Assembly (NCBI GenBank): GCA_028714175.1
Contig: JAQTMV010000020.1
Location: 1-38,435, forward strand
DNA length: 38,435 nucleotides
Origin: Methylococcales bacterium
Lineage (GTDB): Bacteria; Pseudomonadota; Gammaproteobacteria; Methylococcales; Methylomonadaceae
Direction of reading: 5' to 3'
Below are positions 23,146 to 32,065 of this stretch, piece by piece. Every line of letters begins with the position of its first letter. Positions within the stretch are counted from its first letter, which is position 1. Position numbers and translations under genes: made by a program. Under the pieces are notes generated by a model. That model was not told the DNA's origin and did no database searches. It was given only the letters and a program-made list of their open reading frames with translations.

Positions 23146-24369
23146 ATGCTATTTTTGCTGATTGTCAGTGTCCTGATATTAAGCGGTTTTCTGCTTGTCC
23201 TGCCGCCGTTACGGCGCAAACATCCTGTTCAACCCTCCGACCTCGATCAGCGCAACATACAGATTGCGCAGCATCGCCTGGCGGAGCTTAAAGAAAACAG
23301 ACGCTCAGGTGGACTAAGCCAGGTGCAATATGAGGAACAGCTAGCCGATCTTGAACAGGCATTGAGTGATGACCTCGACATAAAAAGTCACGTAAGCTCA
23401 TCACAAAGCCAGGGCAGGTGGGTGGTTTATCTAGTGGTTATAGGCGTGCCTTTGCTGGCGGGGGCGCTTTATCTTAGCTTGGGCAATTATCAAGCCATCA
23501 GTCACAGCGCTGAAATGGCGATAGATCCGGATACACTCAAGCTTGCAGAAATTAACAAAATGGTTGAGGGTTTAACCGAAAAGATGAAAAACAACCCTGA
23601 CGATGCTCAAGGTTGGCTGATGCTGGGCCGCTCCTATAAATTTCAGCAGCAATATCCTAAAGCCGTTGATGCCTTTGCCAACGCCTATCGGCTGTTAGGT
23701 GATCAAGCTGAAGTCATGTTGCTTTATGCGGATGCTATCGCTTATGCCAGTGATAAAAATCTGGCCGGAAAACCCACTGAATTGATATTTAAAGCCTTGG
23801 ACCTGGAACCTGACAATATGAACGCTTTATGGCTGGGCGGCATGGCAAAAGCGCAACAAGGCGATGCTGTTGCGGCTGTAAAATTATGGAAAAAACTGGC
23901 AGCGTTATTGCCGCCAGGATCCGATGCCCAGCAAGAAATACAGGGATTACTGGCTAAAATCGAAAGCGAGGCGCCTCAAGCAGCATCTCAACCCGAAGCC
24001 AAGCAACAAGCCAATGTTCCGGGTGTTGCTATTGAGGTGCGAGTCAGTTTAGCGCAGGAGTTACAAAAATCGGTCAGCCCTGGCGACACCGTTTTTATTT
24101 ACGCTCAAGCATTATCAGGCCCTAAAATGCCTTTAGCCATCGTTCGCAAACAAGTCTCCGATTTGCCCTTAACAGTCAGCTTGAATGATGCAATGGCGAT
24201 GATGCCCAACTTGAAATTATCAAATTTTGCCAATGTTAAGTTACTGGCGCGCATTTCCAGGTCAGGCAATGCCATGTCACAGCCGGGCGACTTGATCGGC
24301 GTTATTGAACAGGTCGCTTTGGCTGATAAAGGTAACCATAAGCTAGTCATTAACGGACAAGTGAAATGA
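23146..24369 (+). CDS. ccmI: Apocytochrome c chaperone CcmI (TPR protein)
   Basis: Membrane-bound chaperone that presents apocytochrome c to the CcmF/H lyase. It starts with a membrane helix (FLLIVSVLILSGFLLVLPPL), a leucine-zipper-like cytoplasmic loop (HRLAELKENRRSGGL) and a second helix (WVVYLVVIGVPLLAGALYL). Tetratricopeptide repeats follow (GWLMLGRSYKFQQQYPKA and neighbours), then a C-terminal domain with IEVRVSLAQEL. A TTG at 23140 overlaps the ccmH stop and is an alternative start to ATG 23146. The stop overlaps hemN. Confidence 0.92.
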   Translation: MLFLLIVSVLILSGFLLVLPPLRRKHPVQPSDLDQRNIQIAQHRLAELKENRRSGGLSQVQYEEQLADLEQALSDDLDIKSHVSSSQSQGRWVVYLVVIGVPLLAGALYLSLGNYQAISHSAEMAIDPDTLKLAEINKMVEGLTEKMKNNPDDAQGWLMLGRSYKFQQQYPKAVDAFANAYRLLGDQAEVMLLYADAIAYASDKNLAGKPTELIFKALDLEPDNMNALWLGGMAKAQQGDAVAAVKLWKKLAALLPPGSDAQQEIQGLLAKIESEAPQAASQPEAKQQANVPGVAIEVRVSLAQELQKSVSPGDTVFIYAQALSGPKMPLAIVRKQVSDLPLTVSLNDAMAMMPNLKLSNFANVKLLARISRSGNAMSQPGDLIGVIEQVALADKGNHKLVINGQVK

Positions 24370-25751
24370 TGGATCAATCTATCAAGTTCGACCTGGATCT
24401 TATCAATCGCTATGACAGGGCCGGGCCGCGTTACACGTCTTACCCGACGGCATTGGAATTGCACGAAGGTTTTGGCGATAAGGAGTACCGCCGGCAGATA
24501 GCAAAATCCAATGCCGCAGGCGGGCCCTTATCGCTGTATTTCCATATTCCTTTTTGCGATACCGTTTGTTTTTATTGTGCCTGCAATAAAATAATCACTA
24601 AAAACCGCAAACATGCCGAGCCGTACCTGGCGAACCTGTACAAGGAAATCGCCATGCAGGGCGATTTGTTTGCGTCCAATCGGGTTGTCAATCAACTGCA
24701 CTGGGGCGGCGGTACGCCGACGTTTCTAAGCTATGAGCAAATGAAGCAATTAATGGCGGTGACCCGTCAGCATTTTTTGTTAAAAGATGATGATAGCGGT
24801 GAATACTCGATAGAAGTTGACCCGAGAGAAACCCATTCCCGGACCATCAAACAATTACGCGAGTTGGGTTTTAACCGGATCAGTTTAGGTTTGCAGGATT
24901 TTGATCCCGCCGTGCAAAAAGCCGTCAATCGCATTCAAAGTGAAGAACAGACCTTTACTGTTTTGGAGGCCGCGCGCGACGAAGGTTTCCGCTCAACCAA
25001 TATCGATTTAATTTACGGCTTGCCGCTGCAAACTGTAGACACATTCGCCAAAACCCTCGATAAAATACTGGCGGCTGCACCCGATCGCTTCTCGATTTTC
25101 AATTATGCTCACATGCCGACACGGTTTAAAACCCAACGGCAGATTAACGATGCCGACATGCCAAGCGCCGATGTCAAATTGGACATCTTGCAAATGGTAG
25201 GTCTTAAGCTGACTGCAGCAGGTTATGTCTATATCGGTATGGATCATTTTGCCAAACCTGATGATGAACTTGCAATTGCCCAACGAGAAGGCAAGCTGCA
25301 TCGAAATTTCCAAGGTTATTCAACCCATTCGGATTGCGACCTCATAGGCCTGGGCATTACTTCGATAGGCAGGGTAGGGGATGCATATAGCCAGAATGTA
25401 AAAGAGCTGGGCCAGTACGATCTGCTGATCAGTCAAAATAAATTGCCTGTATTTAAAGGTTTTGAACTGGATGAAGACGATAAGTTACGTCGTGCCGTGA
25501 TTACTCAGTTGATATGCCACTTTGACCTGATCTTCGCGGCCATTGAACAGGAATTTTTCATCAACTTTGCCAACTACTTTGCTAAAGAACTCGATTCATT
25601 GGCGCCCATGCAAGCCGATGGTTTGTTAACGATATCAGCCGAAGGCGTTCACATATTACCCGCAGGCCGCTTATTGATCCGCAATCTCTGCATGGTCTTC
25701 GATAAGTATCTGGCGCAAAAACAGCAGAAACAGTTTTCAAAAGTTATATAA
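24366..25751 (+). CDS. hemN: Oxygen-independent coproporphyrinogen III dehydrogenase HemN
   Basis: Radical SAM enzyme that makes protoporphyrinogen IX without oxygen, late in haem synthesis. The iron-sulfur motif is FCDTVCFYCACNK (Cys64, Cys68, Cys71, with Cys73). YDRAGPRYTSYPTA, LHWGGGTPTFLS and RISLGLQDFDPAVQKAVNR are HemN hallmarks, with a C-terminal HemN domain. The 461 residues match true HemN and not the shorter HemW. Tandem ATGs at 24366/24369 overlap the ccmI stop, so haem synthesis is tied to cytochrome c assembly in one transcript. Confidence 0.96.
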   Translation: MMDQSIKFDLDLINRYDRAGPRYTSYPTALELHEGFGDKEYRRQIAKSNAAGGPLSLYFHIPFCDTVCFYCACNKIITKNRKHAEPYLANLYKEIAMQGDLFASNRVVNQLHWGGGTPTFLSYEQMKQLMAVTRQHFLLKDDDSGEYSIEVDPRETHSRTIKQLRELGFNRISLGLQDFDPAVQKAVNRIQSEEQTFTVLEAARDEGFRSTNIDLIYGLPLQTVDTFAKTLDKILAAAPDRFSIFNYAHMPTRFKTQRQINDADMPSADVKLDILQMVGLKLTAAGYVYIGMDHFAKPDDELAIAQREGKLHRNFQGYSTHSDCDLIGLGITSIGRVGDAYSQNVKELGQYDLLISQNKLPVFKGFELDEDDKLRRAVITQLICHFDLIFAAIEQEFFINFANYFAKELDSLAPMQADGLLTISAEGVHILPAGRLLIRNLCMVFDKYLAQKQQKQFSKVI

Positions 25752-25759
25752 GTCGCCTT

Positions 25760-25969
25760 ATGAATGATGATCGAATAATAGAACTGGAAATAAAGGCCGT
25801 TTATCAGGAAGACTTACTACAGGAGTTGAACAAGATAGTCAGTCAGCAGCAGCAACAGATTGAACGCCTGGAAGCAACCTGTAGATTGCTCAATGAGCGT
25901 ATTAACAGCCTGTCCGTTGAGGGTAGTGGGAGCGGTGAAAATGTTGAGGAAGTACCGCCGCATTATTAG
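25760..25969 (+). CDS. slyX: SlyX family protein
   Basis: A 69-residue coiled-coil protein: IIELEIKAVYQEDLLQELNK, then QQQQIERLEATCRLLNERI, and the conserved end EEVPPHY. These are SlyX features. Its function is unknown in any organism. It starts eight bases after hemN and is probably the last gene of this transcript. Confidence 0.92.
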   Translation: MNDDRIIELEIKAVYQEDLLQELNKIVSQQQQQIERLEATCRLLNERINSLSVEGSGSGENVEEVPPHY

Positions 25970-26234
25970 ATCATTATGGCTGTTTGGCCAATGAGATTGT
26001 TAAATTATTCCTGAGATAATCTTTAAATTGAATATTTTTAATACAGGGAGAAATTTTTTAATATATCGAAAGTTCTGTGCCTTATCTTCCTCGTGGTTAT
26101 TTTTTAGATAAATATCAAATTCAATCTCAATTTAGGCAACGAACTGCATGCTACTTGGAGCGATCAAACAAGTGTTATGAAGTTCGGCATCTGGTTTATT
26201 TTTTGACATTTTGGCTGTAAAGGAGCAACCGGTT

Positions 26235-27626
26235 TTGACAAAAATGCAGGACATTACAAGTCCGATGACCTCATCGGAAAAACGCGCCACCTGGTCCCTG
26301 GCAAGCATTTACGCCTTGCGTATGCTCGGTCTGTTCTTGATTTTGCCGGTGTTGTCATTATTTGCCGAACAACTTGAAGGTTCAACACCGTCATTAATCG
26401 GGATGGCCATTGGTATTTATGGGATCAGTCAGGCGATATTACAAATCCCTTTTGGCTTAATGTCAGACCGGGTGGGCCGAAAAAAAATTATTATCATTGG
26501 CTTGATGCTGTTTTTGATCGGCAGTGTTATTGCCGCAGTTTCAAACAGCATATACGGCGTTTTACTGGGACGAGCTGTGCAAGGCTCCGGCGCAATAGCC
26601 GGGCCTATTATGGCTTTGGTAGCGGACTTGACTCAGGAGGTGCATCGCACTAAAGCGATGGCGTTAATCGGTCTCAGCATCGGCGTATCTTTTGGTGTTG
26701 CGATTGCCGCAGGACCTGTGATTGCCGGACTTGTCGGTGTGCATGGGATATTCTGGCTGATTGCAGGGCTGTCCCTGCTGGCTATCTGGGTTATCCTTTA
26801 TAAAGTACCTGATCCGCAACAATCTAAAAAACATCGTGATGCAGAACTTGTTCCCGGACAATTTTTAAATATATTAAAAAGCACGGAGTTATTGAGGCTT
26901 GATTACGGGATTTTTACTCTACACGCCATTTTAACTGCCAGTTTTGTTGTCGTACCCTTGTTAATGCGTGATGCCGGTTTATTGCCTGCTGAACACTGGA
27001 AGGTTTATTTGCCGGTTTTTATTATTTCTATGGCCGCTATTGTTCCATTTGTAATTATGGCGGAAAAAAAACGGAAGATGAAACCGGTTTTTATCGGCGC
27101 TGTTTCCGCTCTGGTTTTTGCCGATTTGGGCTTAATGCAGTTTCATAATACGTTGCCCGGAATAATTGGTTTTCTCTGGCTGTTTTTTACCGGGTTCAAT
27201 TTGCTGGAAGCAACATTGCCTTCATTAATCTCCAAGACCGCCCCTGGCGATCTAAGAGGTACAGCGATGGGCGTTTATTCCACTTGTCAGTTTTTGGGCG
27301 CCGGTATCGGCGGTGGTGTGGGGGGCTGGTGTTATGGCGAATTTGGCGCAGCCGGAGTATTTTTATTGTGTGCAGCAGCGGCATTGAGCTGGTTATTGAT
27401 GTCCTTAAGTATGAAACCGCCAAGGTATTGGGCGAATTTGCTTATTTCACTGGAAAACCTCAGTGAGCAGGACGCCAACGATTTTGTTGCCGGAATGCTG
27501 AAAATCATCGGTGTAGAAGAAGTCACTCTGCGCTACGATGAAGCTGTGGCTTATCTTAAAGTGGACAATCAGAGACTGGATAAAGATCAATTGCAATATT
27601 TGATAATTCAGTATCTCAATGCGTAG
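26235..27626 (+). CDS. MFS transporter, YajR-like with C-terminal YAM domain
   Basis: Twelve-helix major facilitator with the A motif GLMSDRVGRKK after helix 2 and the drug/proton-type motif GRAVQGSGAIAGPIMALVAD in helices 4-5. The last 65 residues (NDFVAGMLKIIGVEEVTLRY ... DQLQYLIIQYLNA) form a small ferredoxin-like domain as in E. coli YajR. The substrate is unknown. The frame is open to TTG 26211. I chose TTG 26235 because AGGAG lies nine bases before it; ATG 26244 is the next choice. It converges with the membrane protein gene at 27641. Confidence 0.88.
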   Translation: MTKMQDITSPMTSSEKRATWSLASIYALRMLGLFLILPVLSLFAEQLEGSTPSLIGMAIGIYGISQAILQIPFGLMSDRVGRKKIIIIGLMLFLIGSVIAAVSNSIYGVLLGRAVQGSGAIAGPIMALVADLTQEVHRTKAMALIGLSIGVSFGVAIAAGPVIAGLVGVHGIFWLIAGLSLLAIWVILYKVPDPQQSKKHRDAELVPGQFLNILKSTELLRLDYGIFTLHAILTASFVVVPLLMRDAGLLPAEHWKVYLPVFIISMAAIVPFVIMAEKKRKMKPVFIGAVSALVFADLGLMQFHNTLPGIIGFLWLFFTGFNLLEATLPSLISKTAPGDLRGTAMGVYSTCQFLGAGIGGGVGGWCYGEFGAAGVFLLCAAAALSWLLMSLSMKPPRYWANLLISLENLSEQDANDFVAGMLKIIGVEEVTLRYDEAVAYLKVDNQRLDKDQLQYLIIQYLNA

Positions 27627-27640
27627 TAGCCTTCACTGTT

Positions 27641-28150
27641 TTATAATAACAATTGCCCGACTGCAAAAGCGCCCAGATAAGCCGTTATGAAATAGAACAC
27701 CGCCAAGGCTAAACTGGCGGGAAGATTGATAGTGAGTGCCTTTCTGAGAATATAGGCTACCAGCATAAACTCCCATAAGACAATCAGAGCAAGAAGATAA
27801 TAGCTTAATACATCTTCAGTGACGGTTAACCAGATTAATAGCGGGACAATGAAAAAAGAGATTACATTTGAGCAAAATATAATTGCTGTAGTTATTTGTA
27901 TGTAGACATACAAAGTCTTGTTCAACAACAGTACAAAGCCAATGAATAGAAGCGTCAATATTGTTTGTATGCCTACCTCAATAAATGATTCGAACGGATC
28001 ATCCGTCATATTCGCCTGCATAAAATACTCAACAACAAAATAGAACAATAGATTCAGTCTGAAGAAACTCATTGATCTTGTTAACTCAAGCGGGTCGCGA
28101 CCGAACCAGCATAAAGGTAAATATTGTTTTAGAATATCAATAGTTAACAT
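27641..28150 (-). CDS. Hypothetical inner-membrane protein
   Basis: A 169-residue protein with about five membrane helices (for example LTLLFIGFVLLLN, IQITTAIIFCSNVISFFIV, YYLLALIVLWEFMLVAYIL, LALAVFYFITAYLGAFAV). The amino end FGRDPLELTRSMSFFRLNLL is amphipathic and cytoplasmic. The layout recalls Yip1-like small membrane proteins, but I cannot assign a family. It follows the dynamin-like GTPase gene by 64 bases on the same strand, so the two probably act together at the membrane. Confidence 0.75.
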   Translation of the reverse strand: MLTIDILKQYLPLCWFGRDPLELTRSMSFFRLNLLFYFVVEYFMQANMTDDPFESFIEVGIQTILTLLFIGFVLLLNKTLYVYIQITTAIIFCSNVISFFIVPLLIWLTVTEDVLSYYLLALIVLWEFMLVAYILRKALTINLPASLALAVFYFITAYLGAFAVGQLLL

Positions 28151-28214
28151 GATTAATCAGAACGATTCATCTGGGTTTTATCGGCTATAAATTCTTTATG
28201 TCCTGTTGTTTATT

Positions 28215-29606
28215 CTATAAATGCAGTGGATCTGAATAGTTCGTGTAGGGTTGTTCATTATAGGTACTGAAGCTATCATTCAATAACTGAACAAGTTCAT
28301 TAGTATTTTCGGATAATTGAGCTAAACGGGCCTTGGTTTTCTTGTTCCAGCCAACAGGTTCGGTAATCGGCAGCAGCATGCGCGCAAAAGTCAGATTTTT
28401 TTCAAAAATGTTGGCGAGATTTTCCATTAAAAGAAGTTCTTTTTGCCGGTCATTAAGCTTGTTGATGATTAACTTTGCCTGCAGTCGGCTGATAAGCAGG
28501 TGTACTGGCACCATAATTGCCACCAGGACGGTAATGAATATCGGCCCAATGATGGGGTCAATTAACAAATCCAATACCCCTATTTGAATTTCGGCAAAAA
28601 CAACAAGAAAAGCAATAAACGCAAGAACAATCAGGCTGGAAATGTTAACGCGCTCTTTCCATAGCGCGATGCCTTTTTTTACTTCCGGGATTACCACGTT
28701 ATCAATTTGACGTATGTTTTTTTCCAGTGAGTCAAGAATCCGGTAGGTCCGGTCATGTGCCACATTGGCTATGCGCTGGTCTATCTCGGTAAAGTCGGCT
28801 TGATTTTGAGGGTTAATATTGATTTGCTGATTAGGCAGGACTATGAATTGTCCGGTATCCAAGCCCAGTGCAGACAGCTTTCTTTGCCACGAAGAAATGA
28901 TTTCATTGGTTTTGGCAGGATTCAACGTTGCTATAGGTTCATCAATCAGATAAACAAATTTGTTGGAGTCCTGGTGCACAGTAATATATTGTAACAAGTC
29001 ATCGAGCATTGGCGAGGCTGACTCAAAGACATCGGTAAAAATAAAAACCAGATCAGAGTTTTCGATAATATGTTTTGTTAGCAGTGTAGTAGCTGGATTT
29101 GTGGGTACAGCGCTGATATTAGGGGAGTCAATGAATAGTTTGCCTATTAAACGCTCGCTGTTTATCGTTTTTAATTCCAGATAAGAATTAATACGTTTGC
29201 CTTCACCTTTTTGCAGCTGCTCAATTTTTTTGCTGATTTGGTAAAACGGATAGCGGAAGTCTACATCCAGCGCTGTGCCGGGCAAAGTTGTCGAGATGGC
29301 CTGATTGTTATGCAATAGGACAGTGAATTTGTGACTTGATGCCTGAATACCGGAAAGTAACTGCTGCGTACCCAGATAGCTGTTAACAAATCGGGACTTG
29401 GCGGTTGAATTGCCCCCAATCAAGCTGATTATTGGCCACCATGAGTTTTTACAGGCAGTCGTTTCATCCATTTCGATAAGCCCCAGATCATATTCAATTT
29501 GATCAAGGTCATGAAAGATTTTTGCTGCGTTTTGCAACACGGGGTTGTCTTTGGCGAAATGCTTCTCAAGATTGGTCAGGTACTTACTTGCCGTCTTTTC
29601 AGTCAT
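28215..29606 (-). CDS. Dynamin-like GTPase, membrane-anchored
   Basis: A 463-residue P-loop protein. A G1-like loop GGNSTAKSRFVN lies near residue 64, a G2 threonine region may be SHKFTVLLH, the G3 position reads LFIDSPNISAV (with SPN in place of the usual PG), and FVYLIDE lies where G4 is expected. Two hydrophobic helices follow (SLIVLAFIAFLVVFAEIQIG and IFITVLVAIMVPVHLLI), then a C-terminal helical region. This order fits bacterial dynamin-like or YfjP/YcjX-type GTPases that sit on the inner membrane. The atypical G1 and G3 make GTP hydrolysis uncertain. The role is unknown. Confidence 0.65.
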   Translation of the reverse strand: MTEKTASKYLTNLEKHFAKDNPVLQNAAKIFHDLDQIEYDLGLIEMDETTACKNSWWPIISLIGGNSTAKSRFVNSYLGTQQLLSGIQASSHKFTVLLHNNQAISTTLPGTALDVDFRYPFYQISKKIEQLQKGEGKRINSYLELKTINSERLIGKLFIDSPNISAVPTNPATTLLTKHIIENSDLVFIFTDVFESASPMLDDLLQYITVHQDSNKFVYLIDEPIATLNPAKTNEIISSWQRKLSALGLDTGQFIVLPNQQININPQNQADFTEIDQRIANVAHDRTYRILDSLEKNIRQIDNVVIPEVKKGIALWKERVNISSLIVLAFIAFLVVFAEIQIGVLDLLIDPIIGPIFITVLVAIMVPVHLLISRLQAKLIINKLNDRQKELLLMENLANIFEKNLTFARMLLPITEPVGWNKKTKARLAQLSENTNELVQLLNDSFSTYNEQPYTNYSDPLHL

Positions 29607-29778
29607 CGGTTTTACCCCGTATTTGCTGAATTATTATTAGTATGAAGATAATGAAGTATACACCTAGCAATACCATGATAATACAAAAAACAGGGGAAAT
29701 ATTAAAGCTATTTTATCGGTCCGCTCGATTGCCAGACGCGGCGTGTAACACCTGAATAGACGTTCATATACAGATTTT

Positions 29779-30618
29779 TTACTTCGTCAGAGGCTGAACC
29801 GCGGCATGAGATAACGCGCCAAGAATCACAGCATTGCTTTTAAAAACGGCATAGGCCGAAACGCCAGGGCACAACCCCAGGGCCAAGGCACTGACCTGGG
29901 ATATCGCGGCTACAAGACTATCGCCGCTGGACAGGTTGATAACAATCTCTGATTCCACGCCGTCATATTGGACACGGACCACTGTGCCGCGCAGGCAGTT
30001 ACGCGCTGAAAAAGGGCAGTTCCCTGGATCGGTGGTGACGATAATCTCCGGGTCATTAATCAGCATTGCTACATCGCTGCCGACGCTGAGCTCAAGCAGC
30101 TTAAGCTCCGTCAAAGTTAGCGTGGCAACAATTTCTTCGCCACCTTTCAGTTCGACCAACACTTCGGCATTGACGGCACCCGTTTGAATGGCGGTAATTA
30201 TACCAAACAGCTGATTGGTTGCGGTGGTTTTGATCACCTGCCGTTTAAGAAGTATCTGCACATCGGGATCGTCCGCCAAACTTTGATTGAGTTGCTGCAA
30301 AAACTGCTTGTGCTGCGACTCCAGTCGTGTAAACAGCTGCAGCAGCGATTGGCCGGCGGCGGTCAGACAGGTACCGCCGCCCTTGCTGCCGCCGGTTGCA
30401 GTGGTAATCAACACTTTGGGGGCAAGATTGTTGGCGCGCTCTATCATCTGCCAGGCACCCTTGTAGCTTAAACCAACTTGCTTGGCGGCCTGATTGATGG
30501 AGCCGCTTTGAGCTATCGCCCTTAGCAAGCCGATCATGCGACTATCCAGTGCACCGACCAGGCGCAATTCGCCCTCGACCCAGGTTATGGTTATGTTGTA
30601 ATTAGGTTTTTTAGGCAT
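29779..30618 (-). CDS. modE: Molybdate-responsive regulator ModE
   Basis: LysR-like winged helix plus two molybdate-binding Mop/TOBE domains. Residues 1-115 contain the ModE helix-turn-helix (AIAQSGSINQAAKQVGLSYK, GAWQMIERAN) and GGGTCLTAAGQ. Mop domain 1 begins NQLFGIITAIQTGAVNAEVL near residue 133. Mop domain 2 begins NCLRGTVVRVQYDGVESEI near residue 206. The 279 residues match E. coli ModE. It binds molybdate and then represses uptake genes or activates molybdoenzyme genes. It is divergent from the mop gene, with a ModE-like box between them. Confidence 0.93.
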   Translation of the reverse strand: MPKKPNYNITITWVEGELRLVGALDSRMIGLLRAIAQSGSINQAAKQVGLSYKGAWQMIERANNLAPKVLITTATGGSKGGGTCLTAAGQSLLQLFTRLESQHKQFLQQLNQSLADDPDVQILLKRQVIKTTATNQLFGIITAIQTGAVNAEVLVELKGGEEIVATLTLTELKLLELSVGSDVAMLINDPEIIVTTDPGNCPFSARNCLRGTVVRVQYDGVESEIVINLSSGDSLVAAISQVSALALGLCPGVSAYAVFKSNAVILGALSHAAVQPLTK

Positions 30619-30811
30619 GTCATTATCTAAAAATGTGACGATTAAAAAATTCTAAAATCCATTTCGGGTCAAGCATTATTTCTCCAACAGCAACGACCTG
30701 TTTCCAGTTATCATTATTTACTTATATACATAAAGTAATATGCTAAACCGAACTCTTCTATCAAAAGTTGCGGACAAGTTCCGTTTTTATATAGTCGCTC
30801 GGGCGGCGATG

Positions 30812-30826
30812 CAGGTTTAAAACCTG
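30812..30826. repeat. Perfect palindrome
   Basis: CAGGTTTAAAACCTG is a perfect 7+1+7 inverted repeat in the modE-mop gap. It does not match the ModE consensus. It could bind another regulator or be part of a decayed mobile repeat. Confidence 0.4.
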
Positions 30827-30937
30827 GGATTATAGGCCATCCATGATTTTGCAAAACAAACTTCTTACCGCTTCCACCCTTAACCGGGCAATTGGTTTGA
30901 CCGCCTCCGGCTTTGGCGATTAGCAAAAAGTACAGCT

Positions 30938-30964
30938 ATGCGCTATCCACCGCAATATAACGAT
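30938..30964. promoter_or_regulatory. Putative ModE-binding box
   Basis: The half sites ATGCGCTAT and AATATAACGAT face each other across CCACCGC. This resembles the known ModE palindrome built of CGNTATATA and its complement. The right half is close to consensus (TATAACG); the left half is weaker (CGCTAT). It lies 60-87 bases before the mop start and 320 bases before modE, so it is placed best to control mop. Confidence 0.5.
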
Positions 30965-31024
30965 TGAATCTTTCCCAACAAGGGGGTATTAATGTATTTC
31001 AATCCAACCAATGAGGTATTTAAT

Positions 31025-31453
31025 ATGAAAGCAAGTGCACGTAATCAGTTTACCGGAATCGTTAGTGAAGTGCTTATCGGCGCGGTTAATGCCGAGGTTC
31101 ATGTCGGCTTGAAGGGTGGAGAAACCATCGTCGCCACGATTACCAAGGAATCCGCCGAAAGGCTGGCAATCAAGACCGGACAGGAAATCATTGCCCTGGT
31201 CAAGGCGCCGCAAATCATCATCGTATCCGATTTTGGCGGCTACCGGCTGTCGGCGCGCAACCAGATGAAGGGCTCCGTAACTCAGGTTAAACCCGGCGCC
31301 GTTAACACCGAAGTCGATATCGAGTTAAGCGGCGGCGAACAGGTTGCCGCTACCGTTACCAATGACAGCGTCGATACCCTGGGTTTGCGTAAAGGCCAGT
31401 CTGTCACTGCTGTTTTTAAGGCAGGGTCAGTGATTCTGGCTGTCGCCGGTTGA
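31025..31453 (+). CDS. Di-Mop molybdate-binding protein (molbindin)
   Basis: Cytoplasmic molybdate-storage protein of 142 residues with two tandem Mop domains. The first starts MKASARNQFTGIVSEVLIG and the second YRLSARNQMKGSVTQVKPGA; both end in the I(I/L)xV type strand. Each copy keeps the SARNQ and GAVN(A/T)EV signature that binds the oxyanion. The frame runs upstream to ATG 30992, which has its own GGGGG ribosome binding site. I chose 31025 because GAGG lies eight bases before it and the family starts with MKxSARN. It is divergent from modE. Confidence 0.93.
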   Translation: MKASARNQFTGIVSEVLIGAVNAEVHVGLKGGETIVATITKESAERLAIKTGQEIIALVKAPQIIIVSDFGGYRLSARNQMKGSVTQVKPGAVNTEVDIELSGGEQVAATVTNDSVDTLGLRKGQSVTAVFKAGSVILAVAG

Positions 31454-31619
31454 TGTTCCGTGCAACACGGCTTAAAATTTGCTTTCAGTTGCAACCGGGT
31501 TGCCCTTAATTAACAGAGGTAACCAGGCTGCTGGAAATGAATGTAAAACTGCGAAGAGGTCATTTCGATTTGACCGCGCAACTGTCGATCAGAGACTCAA
31601 GCGTCGGTCTGTGATGCCC

Positions 31620-32056
31620 GCGCATTGAACTCCGATAGCGGTACCGGCATGAATAACACCATGAGCGATAGTTGGGATTTTTTACAAGCTTATGCCGCCT
31701 GCTCAGAGCAGAATATTTTTTACAGCGGCATTGGCGCCGAGGTGGTTGCCGGCCGGCAAACCCTGAATTTCGGCAGCCGGCGGCTGGTGGCGAGGAGCGC
31801 ATTTCGCAACACCATCAACAGCTTTACCGGCGTAAGGCTGCGGCTGCTGGATTATGGAAACTTGATATGCCGTGGTCGCCCCGGCTGGCGTTTGAATACG
31901 ACTACGCCAGCGGCGACCAAAATCCCAACGACACCAAAGACCAGCGTTTTGACACGCTGTACGGCGCCCGCCGTTTCGAGTTCGGACCCACCGGCATTTC
32001 CGGCGCATTCTCCCGCGCCAACATCAACACGCCCGGCTTCCGCATCAACGTTTCGC
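31620..32056 (+). pseudogene. Remnant of alginate-export-type outer-membrane porin
   Basis: Two coding pieces in different frames resemble the Alginate_exp (AlgE-like) beta-barrel. The first, up to about 31845, has DFLQAYAACSEQNIF, VVAGRQTLNFGSRRLVARS and SFTGVRLRL. The second, from about 31860, has RLAFEYDYASGDQNPNDTKD and GPTGISGAFSRANINTPGF. In full proteins more than a hundred residues separate these two motifs, so an internal deletion is likely. The start, the signal peptide and the end are gone. The remnant stops where the helicase fragment begins. Confidence 0.65.
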
Positions 32057-32065
32057 CGCGCTTAA

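Larger units (their letters stand above)
30619..31024. other. Regulatory region between modE and mop
   Basis: About 400 bases without a convincing gene. They hold a perfect 15-base palindrome at 30812-30826, a 6-base inverted repeat TTACTT...AAGTAA at 30709-30731, and the ModE-like box at 30938-30964. A 70-codon minus-strand frame (30714-30926) lacks a ribosome binding site and family features, and I do not call it a gene. Confidence 0.45.

Noticed and set aside
30714-30926. 70-codon minus-strand frame in the modE-mop gap
   Set aside because: No ribosome binding site, no family features, and the region contains palindromes that suggest regulation.
30830-30930. Possible molybdenum-cofactor riboswitch upstream of mop
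   Set aside because: The sequence does not show the conserved stems and loops that I know for that RNA class, and mop is not a cofactor synthesis gene.
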